From assembly GCF_000504165.1 (NCBI RefSeq), contig NZ_KI632505.1, positions 558,001 through 622,000 of the forward strand: a DNA stretch of 64,000 nucleotides. Direction: 5' to 3'. The notes below the pieces were generated by a model. The model ran no database searches. It was not told where the DNA came from and saw only the letters and a list, made by a program, of their open reading frames with translations. This DNA comes from Bacillus sp. FJAT-14578 (GTDB taxonomy: Bacteria > Bacillota > Bacilli > Bacillales > Bacillaceae_H). Position numbers and translations under genes: made by a program. Positions 51,352 through 59,343 of the stretch are shown here, one piece after another (the stretch's first letter is position 1; every line of letters begins with the position of its first letter).

Positions 51352-52457
51352 CCCGATATAGCTAAGTAAAAGTCTTGAGTTAGTTGTGCCGTATTTTTAA
51401 TATCATATCCTTTATTGGGTAAAGTTTCTGGAGGTACATTACGTGACAAAAGTCTTTTTCGCATGCTTTTTACTCTTTCAACCCAAATCCCTTTATCATC
51501 CAAAGAAAAATATTCTACCAATTCAATTCCCATATCAACTTCCTGTGTAATTACGTCAGATATTATACAGGGTAATCCTGCTCCCTGTGCCTCTATAAGA
51601 GTAACTGGTAACCCCTCATATAAGGATGGAAACAAAAACACATCAAATGCCTGAAGCAAAAGATTTATATCATTTCGAACTCCAAGAAACCTAACTTTGT
51701 CTGTTAAATTTAAATCCACTACTTTCTTTTCAATATCTAAACGAAGCGGCCCATCCCCTACTAAGACGAGAATGGAGTCTGGTTGATCTTTAACCAACTG
51801 TGCAAAAGTATCTATAAGAAATGAATGGTTCTTTGGAGGAGAAAATCTTCCTACATGGCCAATTACAAAACTATCCGGAGCAATTTCTAATTCCTCTCTA
51901 ATTTGGCTTCTTATCTCTGGCGAAAAAACAAATCTATCACACTCAATACCATTTTTTATAATCATGGCCTTATCGGCTTTGTTCATAAATAACCAACTGG
52001 CAGCGTTATTTGAGCATGCTAATAGATTTGTTGCACATGATAATATTAACTTTCCTGCATACCATTTATATATCTTAGCTGTAATCCCCCCCTCACTACG
52101 GGTACTATGGCTATGAGCTATCCGTATTGGTACACCGGCTTTTTTGGCTGAACGAAGGACTAAACCGCTCATTTTATCCATGTGGGAGTGTACAATCTTG
52201 TATTCCTGGTGAGTTGTGAAGAAAACATTCAATGCTTTAACATAATCAAAGTGACCAACATCGGTCACGTATGGAATTCGGTGAATTTTCCCGCCCATCT
52301 CTATTATTTCTTCATCGAAAACTCCTTCTTTACAGGTTAGAAAATCGAATTGAAACTTAGACCGATCGATATTACGATATAAATTCATGATAAGGGTTTC
52401 GGCCCCGCCCCGATTCATATTGACGACTACATGTAAAATCCTTAATGGACAGCCCAC
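51348..52457 (-). CDS. epsF: Glycosyltransferase family 4 EpsF
   Basis: A 369-aa GT-B enzyme. The N-terminus LRILHVVVNMNRGGAETLIM is close to B. subtilis EpsF; VIGHVGRFSPPKNHSFLIDT and PSLYEGLPVTLIEAQGAG form the donor domain. Start GTG 52457 with AGGAGGG 6 bases upstream. Overlaps epsD end by 16 bases. Adds a sugar to the EPS repeat. Confidence 0.9.
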   Translation of the reverse strand: MGCPLRILHVVVNMNRGGAETLIMNLYRNIDRSKFQFDFLTCKEGVFDEEIIEMGGKIHRIPYVTDVGHFDYVKALNVFFTTHQEYKIVHSHMDKMSGLVLRSAKKAGVPIRIAHSHSTRSEGGITAKIYKWYAGKLILSCATNLLACSNNAASWLFMNKADKAMIIKNGIECDRFVFSPEIRSQIREELEIAPDSFVIGHVGRFSPPKNHSFLIDTFAQLVKDQPDSILVLVGDGPLRLDIEKKVVDLNLTDKVRFLGVRNDINLLLQAFDVFLFPSLYEGLPVTLIEAQGAGLPCIISDVITQEVDMGIELVEYFSLDDKGIWVERVKSMRKRLLSRNVPPETLPNKGYDIKNTAQLTQDFYLAISG

Positions 52458-53596
52458 TTTAAACCCTCCTGTTTTTCCATAAAGTTAGTGTAAATATTCT
52501 TTTTCTGCTCTAAAACATGATTAATGCTGTATGCACTCTCCATAAGATTACGACCGCTCAATCCAAGTTTTATCCTTAACTCGCTGTTTAAAGAAAGCAG
52601 CTTTATCTTTTCAGACAGTGCCTTTTCGTTCTGACAATCTACTATCCAACCATTCTTGTCATTTGTAATCAGTTCCTTATGGCCTCTATTATCACTAGCC
52701 ACAACCGGCAAACCGGACGACATTGCTTCCATGATATTAACGGGGAGCCCTTCGCGAAGGCTGGAAGCAACCGCGACGTCACATATGGACAACAATGATT
52801 GGATGTCTTTGCGATAGCCTAGAAAATGGACCATCTTCTCTACTCCCAGCCTAGTAGCCAATTCTCTACATTCATCCAGTAAAGCACCGTCCCCCGCTAA
52901 CAACAGCTTAGCTTTCGGCACTTCATCTTTTAGCAAAGCAAGAGCATGAATTAATAACTGTTGATTTTTGTTTTTATTAAATTCAGCTGCATAAAACAGT
53001 AAAAAATCGTCCGGGTGATATCCGTACGATTTTCTTAGTTCATGCTTTTGCACTTCATTCACCGGTCTGTATTGATTTGTATCAACCCCGACACCGTGAA
53101 CATGTTCGATTTTCTTTGCCTTAAATCGATGATTAATGGCCAAGTTATAATCTTCTTCATTAATCGTAATAAGACAATCTGTATAACTAGCCAATCTTTT
53201 TTCAATCGGATAGTAAACCAGCCAGTTTAAAAGGGGAGCTCCTTTGCAAAAATGAAAGCCATGAGCCGTATAAATCACTTTTGTTCCCTTTTTTCTTGCT
53301 TGTCGCGCAGCCAACCGTGCAAGCACTCCGCCCATTGGTGTATGGCAATGGATGATGGAGTATTTGTTTTGATCAATGATGGCTTTTAGTTCCTTGTAGG
53401 CTTGAACGTTTGCTGGCTTAAAAGGAGATCGTTGAATCGGAAGGTCATATTTTTCATCTACATACGGAAGGTCCATGCTCCCGCTTGCCGCGACATGGAC
53501 CTCCCAACCTTGTTCTTTAAACCATTTCAAATATGGCAGATGAAATGCTTTGAAATGATAATCGACAGTCGCACAAAACAATACTTTCCCAGGCAT
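52442..53596 (-). CDS. epsD: Glycosyltransferase family 4 EpsD
   Basis: A 384-aa GT-B enzyme. The sequence MPGKVLFCATVDYHFKAFHL and PYLKWFKEQGWEVHVAASG is characteristic of EpsD. Donor-domain regions: LLFYAAEFNKNKNQQLLIHA and VASSLREGLPVNIMEAMSSG. Start ATG 53596 with AAGGG 8 bases upstream; the longer frame reaches into the HlyD-like gene. Acts early in EPS repeat synthesis. Confidence 0.92.
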   Translation of the reverse strand: MPGKVLFCATVDYHFKAFHLPYLKWFKEQGWEVHVAASGSMDLPYVDEKYDLPIQRSPFKPANVQAYKELKAIIDQNKYSIIHCHTPMGGVLARLAARQARKKGTKVIYTAHGFHFCKGAPLLNWLVYYPIEKRLASYTDCLITINEEDYNLAINHRFKAKKIEHVHGVGVDTNQYRPVNEVQKHELRKSYGYHPDDFLLFYAAEFNKNKNQQLLIHALALLKDEVPKAKLLLAGDGALLDECRELATRLGVEKMVHFLGYRKDIQSLLSICDVAVASSLREGLPVNIMEAMSSGLPVVASDNRGHKELITNDKNGWIVDCQNEKALSEKIKLLSLNSELRIKLGLSGRNLMESAYSINHVLEQKKNIYTNFMEKQEGLKWAVH

Positions 53597-53633
53597 TTTC
53601 ATCACCCTTACATTTTTATCGTTTTCATCCCGG

Positions 53634-54932
53634 TCATTGAGTTTGGCTGCCTCCGCTCTCCATCTTCCAGCTGACAACTGCCTTCATACCGCCTTTTATT
53701 TTATGATCGGCGTTGTCAATCAACACCTTAACAGGATACGTTTGTTCATTCTTATTAGGCATTAATCCTATATACACCACCTTGCCGTCCACTGTGATCC
53801 CCTGTGTCGGAATCTCCACTTTGACAGATTGATTCTCCTTCCAGCGATTAATCATGCTTTCAGGAACATTGATGCTGATATAAAGTTTATCGAGATTCGT
53901 AATCACAAATAAAGGACTCTCAGGTGAAGCCAATTCTCCGATTCTTCCTTTTTTCTCGGTGATAAATCCGTTAACAGGGGAAACAATCGGAAGGTTTTTG
54001 TACTGGGCGCGAATCGCCTCAAGTTCGGCCTTTGCATTTTCAATAGCGATTTGTGTCATTTGGTCTGTAACAGAAGCAGATTGTGTCTGCAGTTTCATTG
54101 TGTCCTGTGCGGACTTATCGGTTTGCTGGGCAGCCTGGTTTGCTTCCTGGTCATACTGTGCTTTTTCCCGTTCGAACTTCGCCTTTTCTTGCTCATACTT
54201 CTCTTTTTCCTGTTTATACTTTGTTTTCTCTTCTTCATATTTTTTCTGAAGATCGACTTTGGCTGTCTCGGTTTCTACCTTTTTCTTTGCTCTTTCCAGC
54301 TCTATTTCGGCTTTATTTTTGGCTGCAGCGGCCAAGTCCATCTCTTGCTTCGAAACGAGTCCATTTTCAAACAACTCATTCGTTGTCTCCCATTCCTGGA
54401 TGGTTTCAGCAAGGGCCATTTCAGCATCCTTTACGGCCGTTTTCGCTTCCTCTAATTCCGGGAAACCTGACAATGCCGGTGCTTCCGGCAGCTTGGGCGA
54501 TTCAGGTGGAAGCATCGTATTAAGGCCTACCATCGCTTGATTGAGGCTCGCCATTGTTTGATTAAGAGCAATTTGATGTTCCATGGCTGTTAAGTTCCCT
54601 TGTGCTTCAACAACTTTTATTTGATCTTCTGCCTGTTTGACTTGGGCAGCCAAGTTCCCTTCATCGAGTTCTGCTAATTTCTGTCCTTGCTTCACATAAG
54701 AACCTAAGTCAGCAAACACGTTTTTGATTTTCCCCTCGACGGATGGAGATACAATTACTTCTTGATACGGCTCAGCACGACCACTTAGCGTTATCTCTTC
54801 TTGAGAACTTTTCTGTTTTACATTCTTAGCTTCCACTTGGTTAGAAGCTTGGTTAGAAGCTCCTGTATCTGTGTTACATCCGCTTAACAAAGCAATGCTA
54901 TATACAACAGCTCCTAATTTCTTAAATTTCAT
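53634..54932 (-). CDS. HlyD/RND-type adaptor lipoprotein
   Basis: A 432-aa lipoprotein (lipobox ALLSGC, C19) of the membrane-fusion family. A split biotinyl-lipoyl domain (VVSPSVEGKIKNVFADLGSY) flanks a very long coiled coil with tandem heptads such as KYKQEKEKYEQEKAKFEREK; then come the second lipoyl half and a barrel domain. Start ATG 54932 with AGGAGAG. Between epsC and epsD, where B. subtilis has none. With the TolC-like protein it could form a wall-spanning conduit, but no transporter partner is in the window. Confidence 0.85.
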   Translation of the reverse strand: MKFKKLGAVVYSIALLSGCNTDTGASNQASNQVEAKNVKQKSSQEEITLSGRAEPYQEVIVSPSVEGKIKNVFADLGSYVKQGQKLAELDEGNLAAQVKQAEDQIKVVEAQGNLTAMEHQIALNQTMASLNQAMVGLNTMLPPESPKLPEAPALSGFPELEEAKTAVKDAEMALAETIQEWETTNELFENGLVSKQEMDLAAAAKNKAEIELERAKKKVETETAKVDLQKKYEEEKTKYKQEKEKYEQEKAKFEREKAQYDQEANQAAQQTDKSAQDTMKLQTQSASVTDQMTQIAIENAKAELEAIRAQYKNLPIVSPVNGFITEKKGRIGELASPESPLFVITNLDKLYISINVPESMINRWKENQSVKVEIPTQGITVDGKVVYIGLMPNKNEQTYPVKVLIDNADHKIKGGMKAVVSWKMESGGSQTQ

Positions 54933-54994
54933 TAAATTTCTCTCCTTTTACAGCCATTGCTTGATATATAAATTGAATCTTCCCTTTAAAAAAT

Positions 54995-56821
54995 TTAGCT
55001 CGATATTGGGATTAATTTTTTCTGAGCCACGTTATGATTAGCTAACATTAATAGCTCTTCTCTCAACTTGTCTCGATCGAGAACATGGTATGTCGAGATG
55101 ATTTTTTCAATTTCTTCCATTGATAGATTTGTCGTTTTTCCTATGTAAATCTTTGGATACACTTGCTGTTCATCCACTTCATTTTCCTTAAACAATTCTT
55201 CAAAGAGCTTTTCACCAGGCCTGATTCCCGTGAATTCGATCCCAATGTCCTCAACACTGTTTCCTGATAGCTTGATTAAATTCTTGGCTAAATCCACAAT
55301 TTTCACCGGTTCTCCCATATCCAATACAAACGTTTCCCCTCCTCTGGCAAGGGCGCCGGCCTGAATGACGAGTCTAGACGCTTCCGGAATTGTCATAAAA
55401 TAGCGGATCATGTCTGGGTGTGTAACCGTAACCGGCCCGCCATCTTGAATCTGTTTTTTAAACCGTGGAATGACGCTGCCTCTACTTCCTAACACATTTC
55501 CGAAGCGAACGGCGACAAACTTTGTACTGCTCGTTTGATCCATGTATTGGATGATCATTTCAGCAATCCGTTTTGTTGATCCCATTACACTTGTCGGGTT
55601 CACCGCTTTATCCGTCGAAATCATGACAAACGTTTCAACATCGTTCATACTGGCTGCTTTCGCCGTATTCATCGTGCCAATCACATTGTTTTTGACGGCT
55701 TCTTCCGGACTACGTTCCATTAGCGGCACGTGTTTATGTGCAGCAGCATGGTAGACCACATGCGGATGATACGTGTCCATAACAGCTATCATTTTGATTT
55801 CATCTTGCAAGTCTGCAATCTCGGTGATGAATTCGATATCAGTATGCCTGTATAAATCCCTTAACTCCATTTCAATCGTGTAGATACTGTTTTCGCCATG
55901 TCCCAATAAAACGAGTTGCTTTGGATTAAATTTAGCGATTTGACGACAAATTTCGGAACCGATTGATCCGCCCGCCCCTGTCACCAATACGACTTTGTTG
56001 GTGACATATTCTGAAATGCTGTCAATATCCAGCTCGACCGGATCTCGGCCTAACAGATCCTCTACTTGAACATCCCGGAATTGATTAACCGAAACCTTAC
56101 CTGTAGCCAAATCTTCAATCATTGGAAGTATTTGCGTTTTCGCCTTCGTTTTCGCACATTCTTGAAAAATAACATTTAATTCTTTTTTACTTAAGGATGG
56201 AATGGCTATGACGACGTTATCGATTTCTAGTTCTTGCACACTTTCCTCAATATGCTCGACCCCACCTACAACTGGAATCCCAAGTATATCCAGATGTTGT
56301 TTTTTCACATCATCGTCAATGAAAGCGACAGGTAATAATTCCGCGTTATGATTATTCAACAGTTGCCTTGCAATCATGGCTCCTGCAGCACCAGCTCCGA
56401 CAATTAACGTTCGTTTCTTGTCATCTGCCTTTTTAATATAAGTGTCGCGGAACATTCTCCAAATGAAACGCGAACCGCCGATTAACAGTACGTGCAGCAT
56501 CCATGTGACGGCAAGCATACGAAAATGTATGTTTTGGCTGATCACTAGTTGAACAGAAGCTACTGTCACAATCGAAAACGTAATTACTTTGAAAATAATC
56601 AATAACTCTCCGATACTTGCATATTCCCATGCCTTTTTATACAGCTTATAAATAAAGGAAAAAACATGATGGCCAATTAATAAAGTAATAGAATATACAA
56701 CGATAGGAAACGTAATCACATGTAGATCGGCATTCACTAAAAAACTGCTAAAAAAAATGGCTGTCAAAACGATAGCCGAATCCACTAAAGCCAAAAATGA
56801 TAACCTCTGACGATAAGTCAA
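54995..56821 (-). CDS. epsC: Nucleotide-sugar 4,6-dehydratase EpsC (CapD/PglF type)
   Basis: A 608-aa membrane enzyme: four N-terminal helices (about 1-110), a CoA-binding-like fold with LIVGAGAAGAMIARQLLNNH, then the SDR dehydratase domain with VTGAGGSIGSEICRQI and the catalytic MISTDKAVNPTSVMGSTKR. Converts UDP-GlcNAc to its 4-keto-6-deoxy form, used by EpsN and EpsM. Start is TTG 56821 (AAGGG upstream); a longer GTG start at 56842 is possible. Preceded by the small gene and the EAR element. Confidence 0.93.
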   Translation of the reverse strand: MTYRQRLSFLALVDSAIVLTAIFFSSFLVNADLHVITFPIVVYSITLLIGHHVFSFIYKLYKKAWEYASIGELLIIFKVITFSIVTVASVQLVISQNIHFRMLAVTWMLHVLLIGGSRFIWRMFRDTYIKKADDKKRTLIVGAGAAGAMIARQLLNNHNAELLPVAFIDDDVKKQHLDILGIPVVGGVEHIEESVQELEIDNVVIAIPSLSKKELNVIFQECAKTKAKTQILPMIEDLATGKVSVNQFRDVQVEDLLGRDPVELDIDSISEYVTNKVVLVTGAGGSIGSEICRQIAKFNPKQLVLLGHGENSIYTIEMELRDLYRHTDIEFITEIADLQDEIKMIAVMDTYHPHVVYHAAAHKHVPLMERSPEEAVKNNVIGTMNTAKAASMNDVETFVMISTDKAVNPTSVMGSTKRIAEMIIQYMDQTSSTKFVAVRFGNVLGSRGSVIPRFKKQIQDGGPVTVTHPDMIRYFMTIPEASRLVIQAGALARGGETFVLDMGEPVKIVDLAKNLIKLSGNSVEDIGIEFTGIRPGEKLFEELFKENEVDEQQVYPKIYIGKTTNLSMEEIEKIISTYHVLDRDKLREELLMLANHNVAQKKLIPISS

Positions 56822-56848
56822 CGAACTCACCCTTTCCAACACGATTTA

Positions 56849-56998
56849 TTAAGATGTTTTTTTGAACGTTGATATCCGTCTTTCAATGGCATATTCAATT
56901 AACTTTTGAATTGCTTGTAGTTGTTCAATTGATGCATCTTGTTTAATATAACGAACTGCTTTTTTTATTGATTTCGGGTATTGATCTATATTTCTCAT
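56849..56998 (-). CDS. Small helical 49-aa protein before epsC
   Basis: Read from ATG 56998 with AAGGAG 9 bases upstream. Two helices: MRNIDQYPKSIKKAVRYIKQ and ASIEQLQAIQKLIEYAIERR. Soluble, basic. Similar in size and character to the 51-aa ORF at 38153-38308 though not clearly homologous. Lies between the EAR element and epsC. Unknown function. Confidence 0.55.
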   Translation of the reverse strand: MRNIDQYPKSIKKAVRYIKQDASIEQLQAIQKLIEYAIERRISTFKKTS

Positions 56999-57097
56999 TT
57001 CATCCAACTCCTTATAATGGTGACCTCCATATTAAAGTACTTAACTATAAACCCTTTAGCAAAGACCTTATAGTTAAAAACTTTAATAGAATATAAA

Positions 57098-57215
57098 GTA
57101 GGGCATTCAACCCTCCCTCACATCACACTTTCGACGACTAGCGTCTAAGGTCTGTTTCAACCCACAGCATGATCGAGTGCCTCCATTGATAGCGGCAAGG
57201 AGACATCGCCAAATT
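57098..57215 (-). ncRNA. EAR element (eps-associated RNA, processive antiterminator)
   Basis: The epsB-epsC intergenic region holds a densely structured, G+C-richer segment with the sequences GGCGATGTCTCCTTGCCGCT, GCACTCGATCATGCTGTGGG and CAGACCTTAGACGCTAGTCG. B. subtilis EAR lies at exactly this place and antiterminates the long eps operon. Identification rests on position and my recall of the conserved core; the boundaries are approximate. A hairpin just downstream (57038-57082, TTAACTATAA with its complement) may be part of its readthrough target. Confidence 0.7.
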
Positions 57216-57265
57216 CATAAACTTTATTTACCATCACTATATAAATTCGTTATAAGATATTTTTA

Positions 57266-57281
57266 GTTCTTAATAAAGAAC
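57266..57281. promoter_or_regulatory. SinR-type site inside the eps operon
   Basis: GTTCTTAATAAAGAAC, 22 bases after epsB, just before the EAR element on the minus strand. Confidence 0.55.
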
Positions 57282-57302
57282 ATAAAGATAAAAATTTTTT
57301 CT

Positions 57303-57944
57303 CTAACTTTTTTTATTTAGGATCACACCTATGCAGTTTGCTCTTGCAAGCTCTAATAATCTCTTTGTTTCGATGGCTTCTTCCATTTGAGTCTTGCCAT
57401 TGCACACAACTAAAATGGTGCCTTCACACTTGTTCGCTAAAATTCTTGCATCCGTTAGCTCTAAAATAGGAGGAGAATCAAACAGTATAACCGTATAACA
57501 CTCTTTTGCGCTTTCAATCAATTTATCCAACACAGGTGAAGAAAGCAAATCGGCTGGATTGAAAGGAATTGGTCCGCTTGTTATAACATCCAAACCTTCA
57601 ATTCCTGTCTGATTTGCAGCTTCTCCAAATGTAATTTCATTTCTTAAAATATTGGCCAACCCTTTCGTATTATCTAACTTAAATGTGGTATGTAATGTCG
57701 GTTTTCTTAAATCTGCATCGATGGCTACTACTTTTTCGCCTTTTTGTGCCATTGATATGGCCAAATTAGTGACGGTCGTTGACTTCCCTTCCTTATATCC
57801 CGGAGAAGTGATAAGAATTGTTTGATACTTTTGATCAACCGCCGAAAAATACACATTTGTACGAATGGTCCGATATTGTTCTGATACGATTGAATCAGGG
57901 CTTGTATATGAAACTAAACCTCTTTCTTTTTTTTTAAGTGCCAT
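57303..57944 (-). CDS. epsB: Bacterial tyrosine kinase EpsB (BY-kinase)
   Basis: A 213-aa P-loop kinase: Walker A TSPGYKEGKSTTVTNLA (50-66), A' VVAIDADLRKPTL, B VILFDSPPIL. Works with EpsA to control EPS synthesis. It ends at GVILNKKS without the Tyr cluster found at the C-terminus of most BY-kinases. Start ATG 57944 with AGAGGTG 6 bases upstream; it overlaps the epsA end by 11 bases. Confidence 0.92.
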   Translation of the reverse strand: MALKKKERGLVSYTSPDSIVSEQYRTIRTNVYFSAVDQKYQTILITSPGYKEGKSTTVTNLAISMAQKGEKVVAIDADLRKPTLHTTFKLDNTKGLANILRNEITFGEAANQTGIEGLDVITSGPIPFNPADLLSSPVLDKLIESAKECYTVILFDSPPILELTDARILANKCEGTILVVCNGKTQMEEAIETKRLLELARANCIGVILNKKS

Positions 57945-58650
57945 TTGTTTCACCTCTCACTGTTAGGCTTACTTGCTTCCCTTTCTTCTTACTTTTCGTA
58001 TTTTTATTGTTCATTTTCGAAACAGCACCTATTGCCGGCAACCCCAAAAATTGCTCGATTTCACGTTCTGACTGGACCGTGTCATCCAAGCTGTCAAGAA
58101 AAAGGGCCATTCCGATACCGAGTACTAGCCCGAGCCCAATCCCGATAACCAAATACTTTAGCGGCGATGTTTCTGTATCCATGGAAGAAGGAATGCTGCT
58201 TGCCTTTGCCTCCGATAATATTTTAGTCTCGTATATTCCAAGTATATTACCGACTTGTTTCGTGAAGATATTCGCTGTTGAGTTAGCTATTTGCGCTGCT
58301 AACTCAGGATTTGTGTCTGATACGATAATTTTGACTACTTTTGAGCCTCCATCATTTGCAAATACAATTTGTTTATTTAATTCATCTAATGGTATGTTTA
58401 ACCCTAGTTCTTCCACCACTTTATTCAAAACTGCAGGATCTCGAAGGATAACTTCAAATGTATTCATGTTGTCTTGCTTATCAACATTAAGCAAAATACT
58501 TGCAGAAGATTCATAAATAGGCGGAGGGCCTTCAGATATCATGCTGTAGTAACCGCTTGCCCCTGTCGTAATGGCGGTAATAAGCAAGAGTAGAAATAAG
58601 CGTTTTTTGATGACGCTAAATAGCACTTTCAAGTTTATTTCTTTTTGCAT
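57934..58650 (-). CDS. epsA: Polysaccharide co-polymerase/kinase modulator EpsA
   Basis: A 238-aa Wzz/CapA-type protein with two helices (about 20-38 and 171-191, LKYLVIGIGLGLVLGIGMAL) around an extracellular domain, and a basic cytoplasmic tail (MNNKNTKSKKKGKQ) that activates EpsB. Start ATG 58650 with GGAGG 5 bases upstream. First gene of the long eps operon, controlled by the SinR-type promoters upstream. Confidence 0.92.
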   Translation of the reverse strand: MQKEINLKVLFSVIKKRLFLLLLITAITTGASGYYSMISEGPPPIYESSASILLNVDKQDNMNTFEVILRDPAVLNKVVEELGLNIPLDELNKQIVFANDGGSKVVKIIVSDTNPELAAQIANSTANIFTKQVGNILGIYETKILSEAKASSIPSSMDTETSPLKYLVIGIGLGLVLGIGMALFLDSLDDTVQSEREIEQFLGLPAIGAVSKMNNKNTKSKKKGKQVSLTVRGETNGT

Positions 58651-58741
58651 AGCAACCTCCAATAATACTCCTTATTGCTCAATAAACGTTAAATACTGAT
58701 TTCGTCCTTAATTTAGAATGCACACCCCCAACATCCGTTTG

Positions 58742-58757
58742 GTTCTTTATAGAGAAC
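58742..58757. promoter_or_regulatory. SinR-type dyad, proximal to epsA
   Basis: GTTCTTTATAGAGAAC: both half-sites read GTTCTYT. No clear -35/-10 around it. Ninety-two bases before the epsA start; may act as roadblock. Confidence 0.75.
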
Positions 58758-58852
58758 GAAATTTCACAAACTAATCCTTAAGAAATAAAATCATCCTCAT
58801 TCCTTATAAAAAATCCTCAGTTTTTTAGGGCTAACGTATTATTTATACACTT

Positions 58853-58881
58853 ATTTTAGTTCTTTATAAAGAACGTGTCAA
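58853..58881 (-). promoter_or_regulatory. eps promoter P1 with SinR operator in the spacer
   Basis: Minus strand: -35 TTGACA (58881-58876), then a 17-base spacer consisting of one C plus the perfect palindrome GTTCTTTATAAAGAAC (58859-58874), then -10 TAAAAT (58858-58853). Near-consensus sigma-A promoter; start point about 58846. Confidence 0.85.
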
Positions 58882-59090
58882 ACATTTTTTATATCTTATT
58901 AATGTTAACTTTATATTAAGCTTTATTTGCAATAAGAAATATTGACGCTTAAATAGGTATCTAATTTAGATAAATTTTTCAACTATTTATCTAGCTATAT
59001 TGAACCCATATAACTTATACTCCTTCAGGAAATCACAAACTAAAAATGAAATGAATTCCAAATTGTATTATTTCTTGTTGCTTTGTTATC

Positions 59091-59119
59091 ATTTTAGTTC
59101 TTTATAATGAACGCGTCAA
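59091..59119 (-). promoter_or_regulatory. eps promoter P2 with SinR operator in the spacer
   Basis: Same layout as P1: -35 TTGACG (59119-59114), one base, operator GTTCATTATAAAGAAC on this strand (59097-59112), -10 TAAAAT (59096-59091). Two hundred and thirty-eight bases upstream of P1. The remainder of 58663-59343 shows no gene. Confidence 0.8.
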
Positions 59120-59343
59120 TTTAATTTTCAAAACTTCCTTTAAAATGCGATTAGCATAAACCATTTAATACTTTAATTTCACAAAGGATATTCTACACCT
59201 GGCCCCCTTTTATTGTAAGTAATTAAAGTAAAACGATTATATTTACATATACTTGTTTAATCCCTAAAGAAACTTTACATCAAATAAGAAATTACCTATT
59301 CTTAACAAAAGTGAAGACTAACTATTTAAGTTAGCCTTTCTCA

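Noticed and set aside
54051..54523. Long plus-strand ORFs opposite the HlyD-like gene
   Set aside because: Mirror frames of a Glu/Lys-rich coiled coil; they read as Phe/Leu/Ser-rich and have no start signal.
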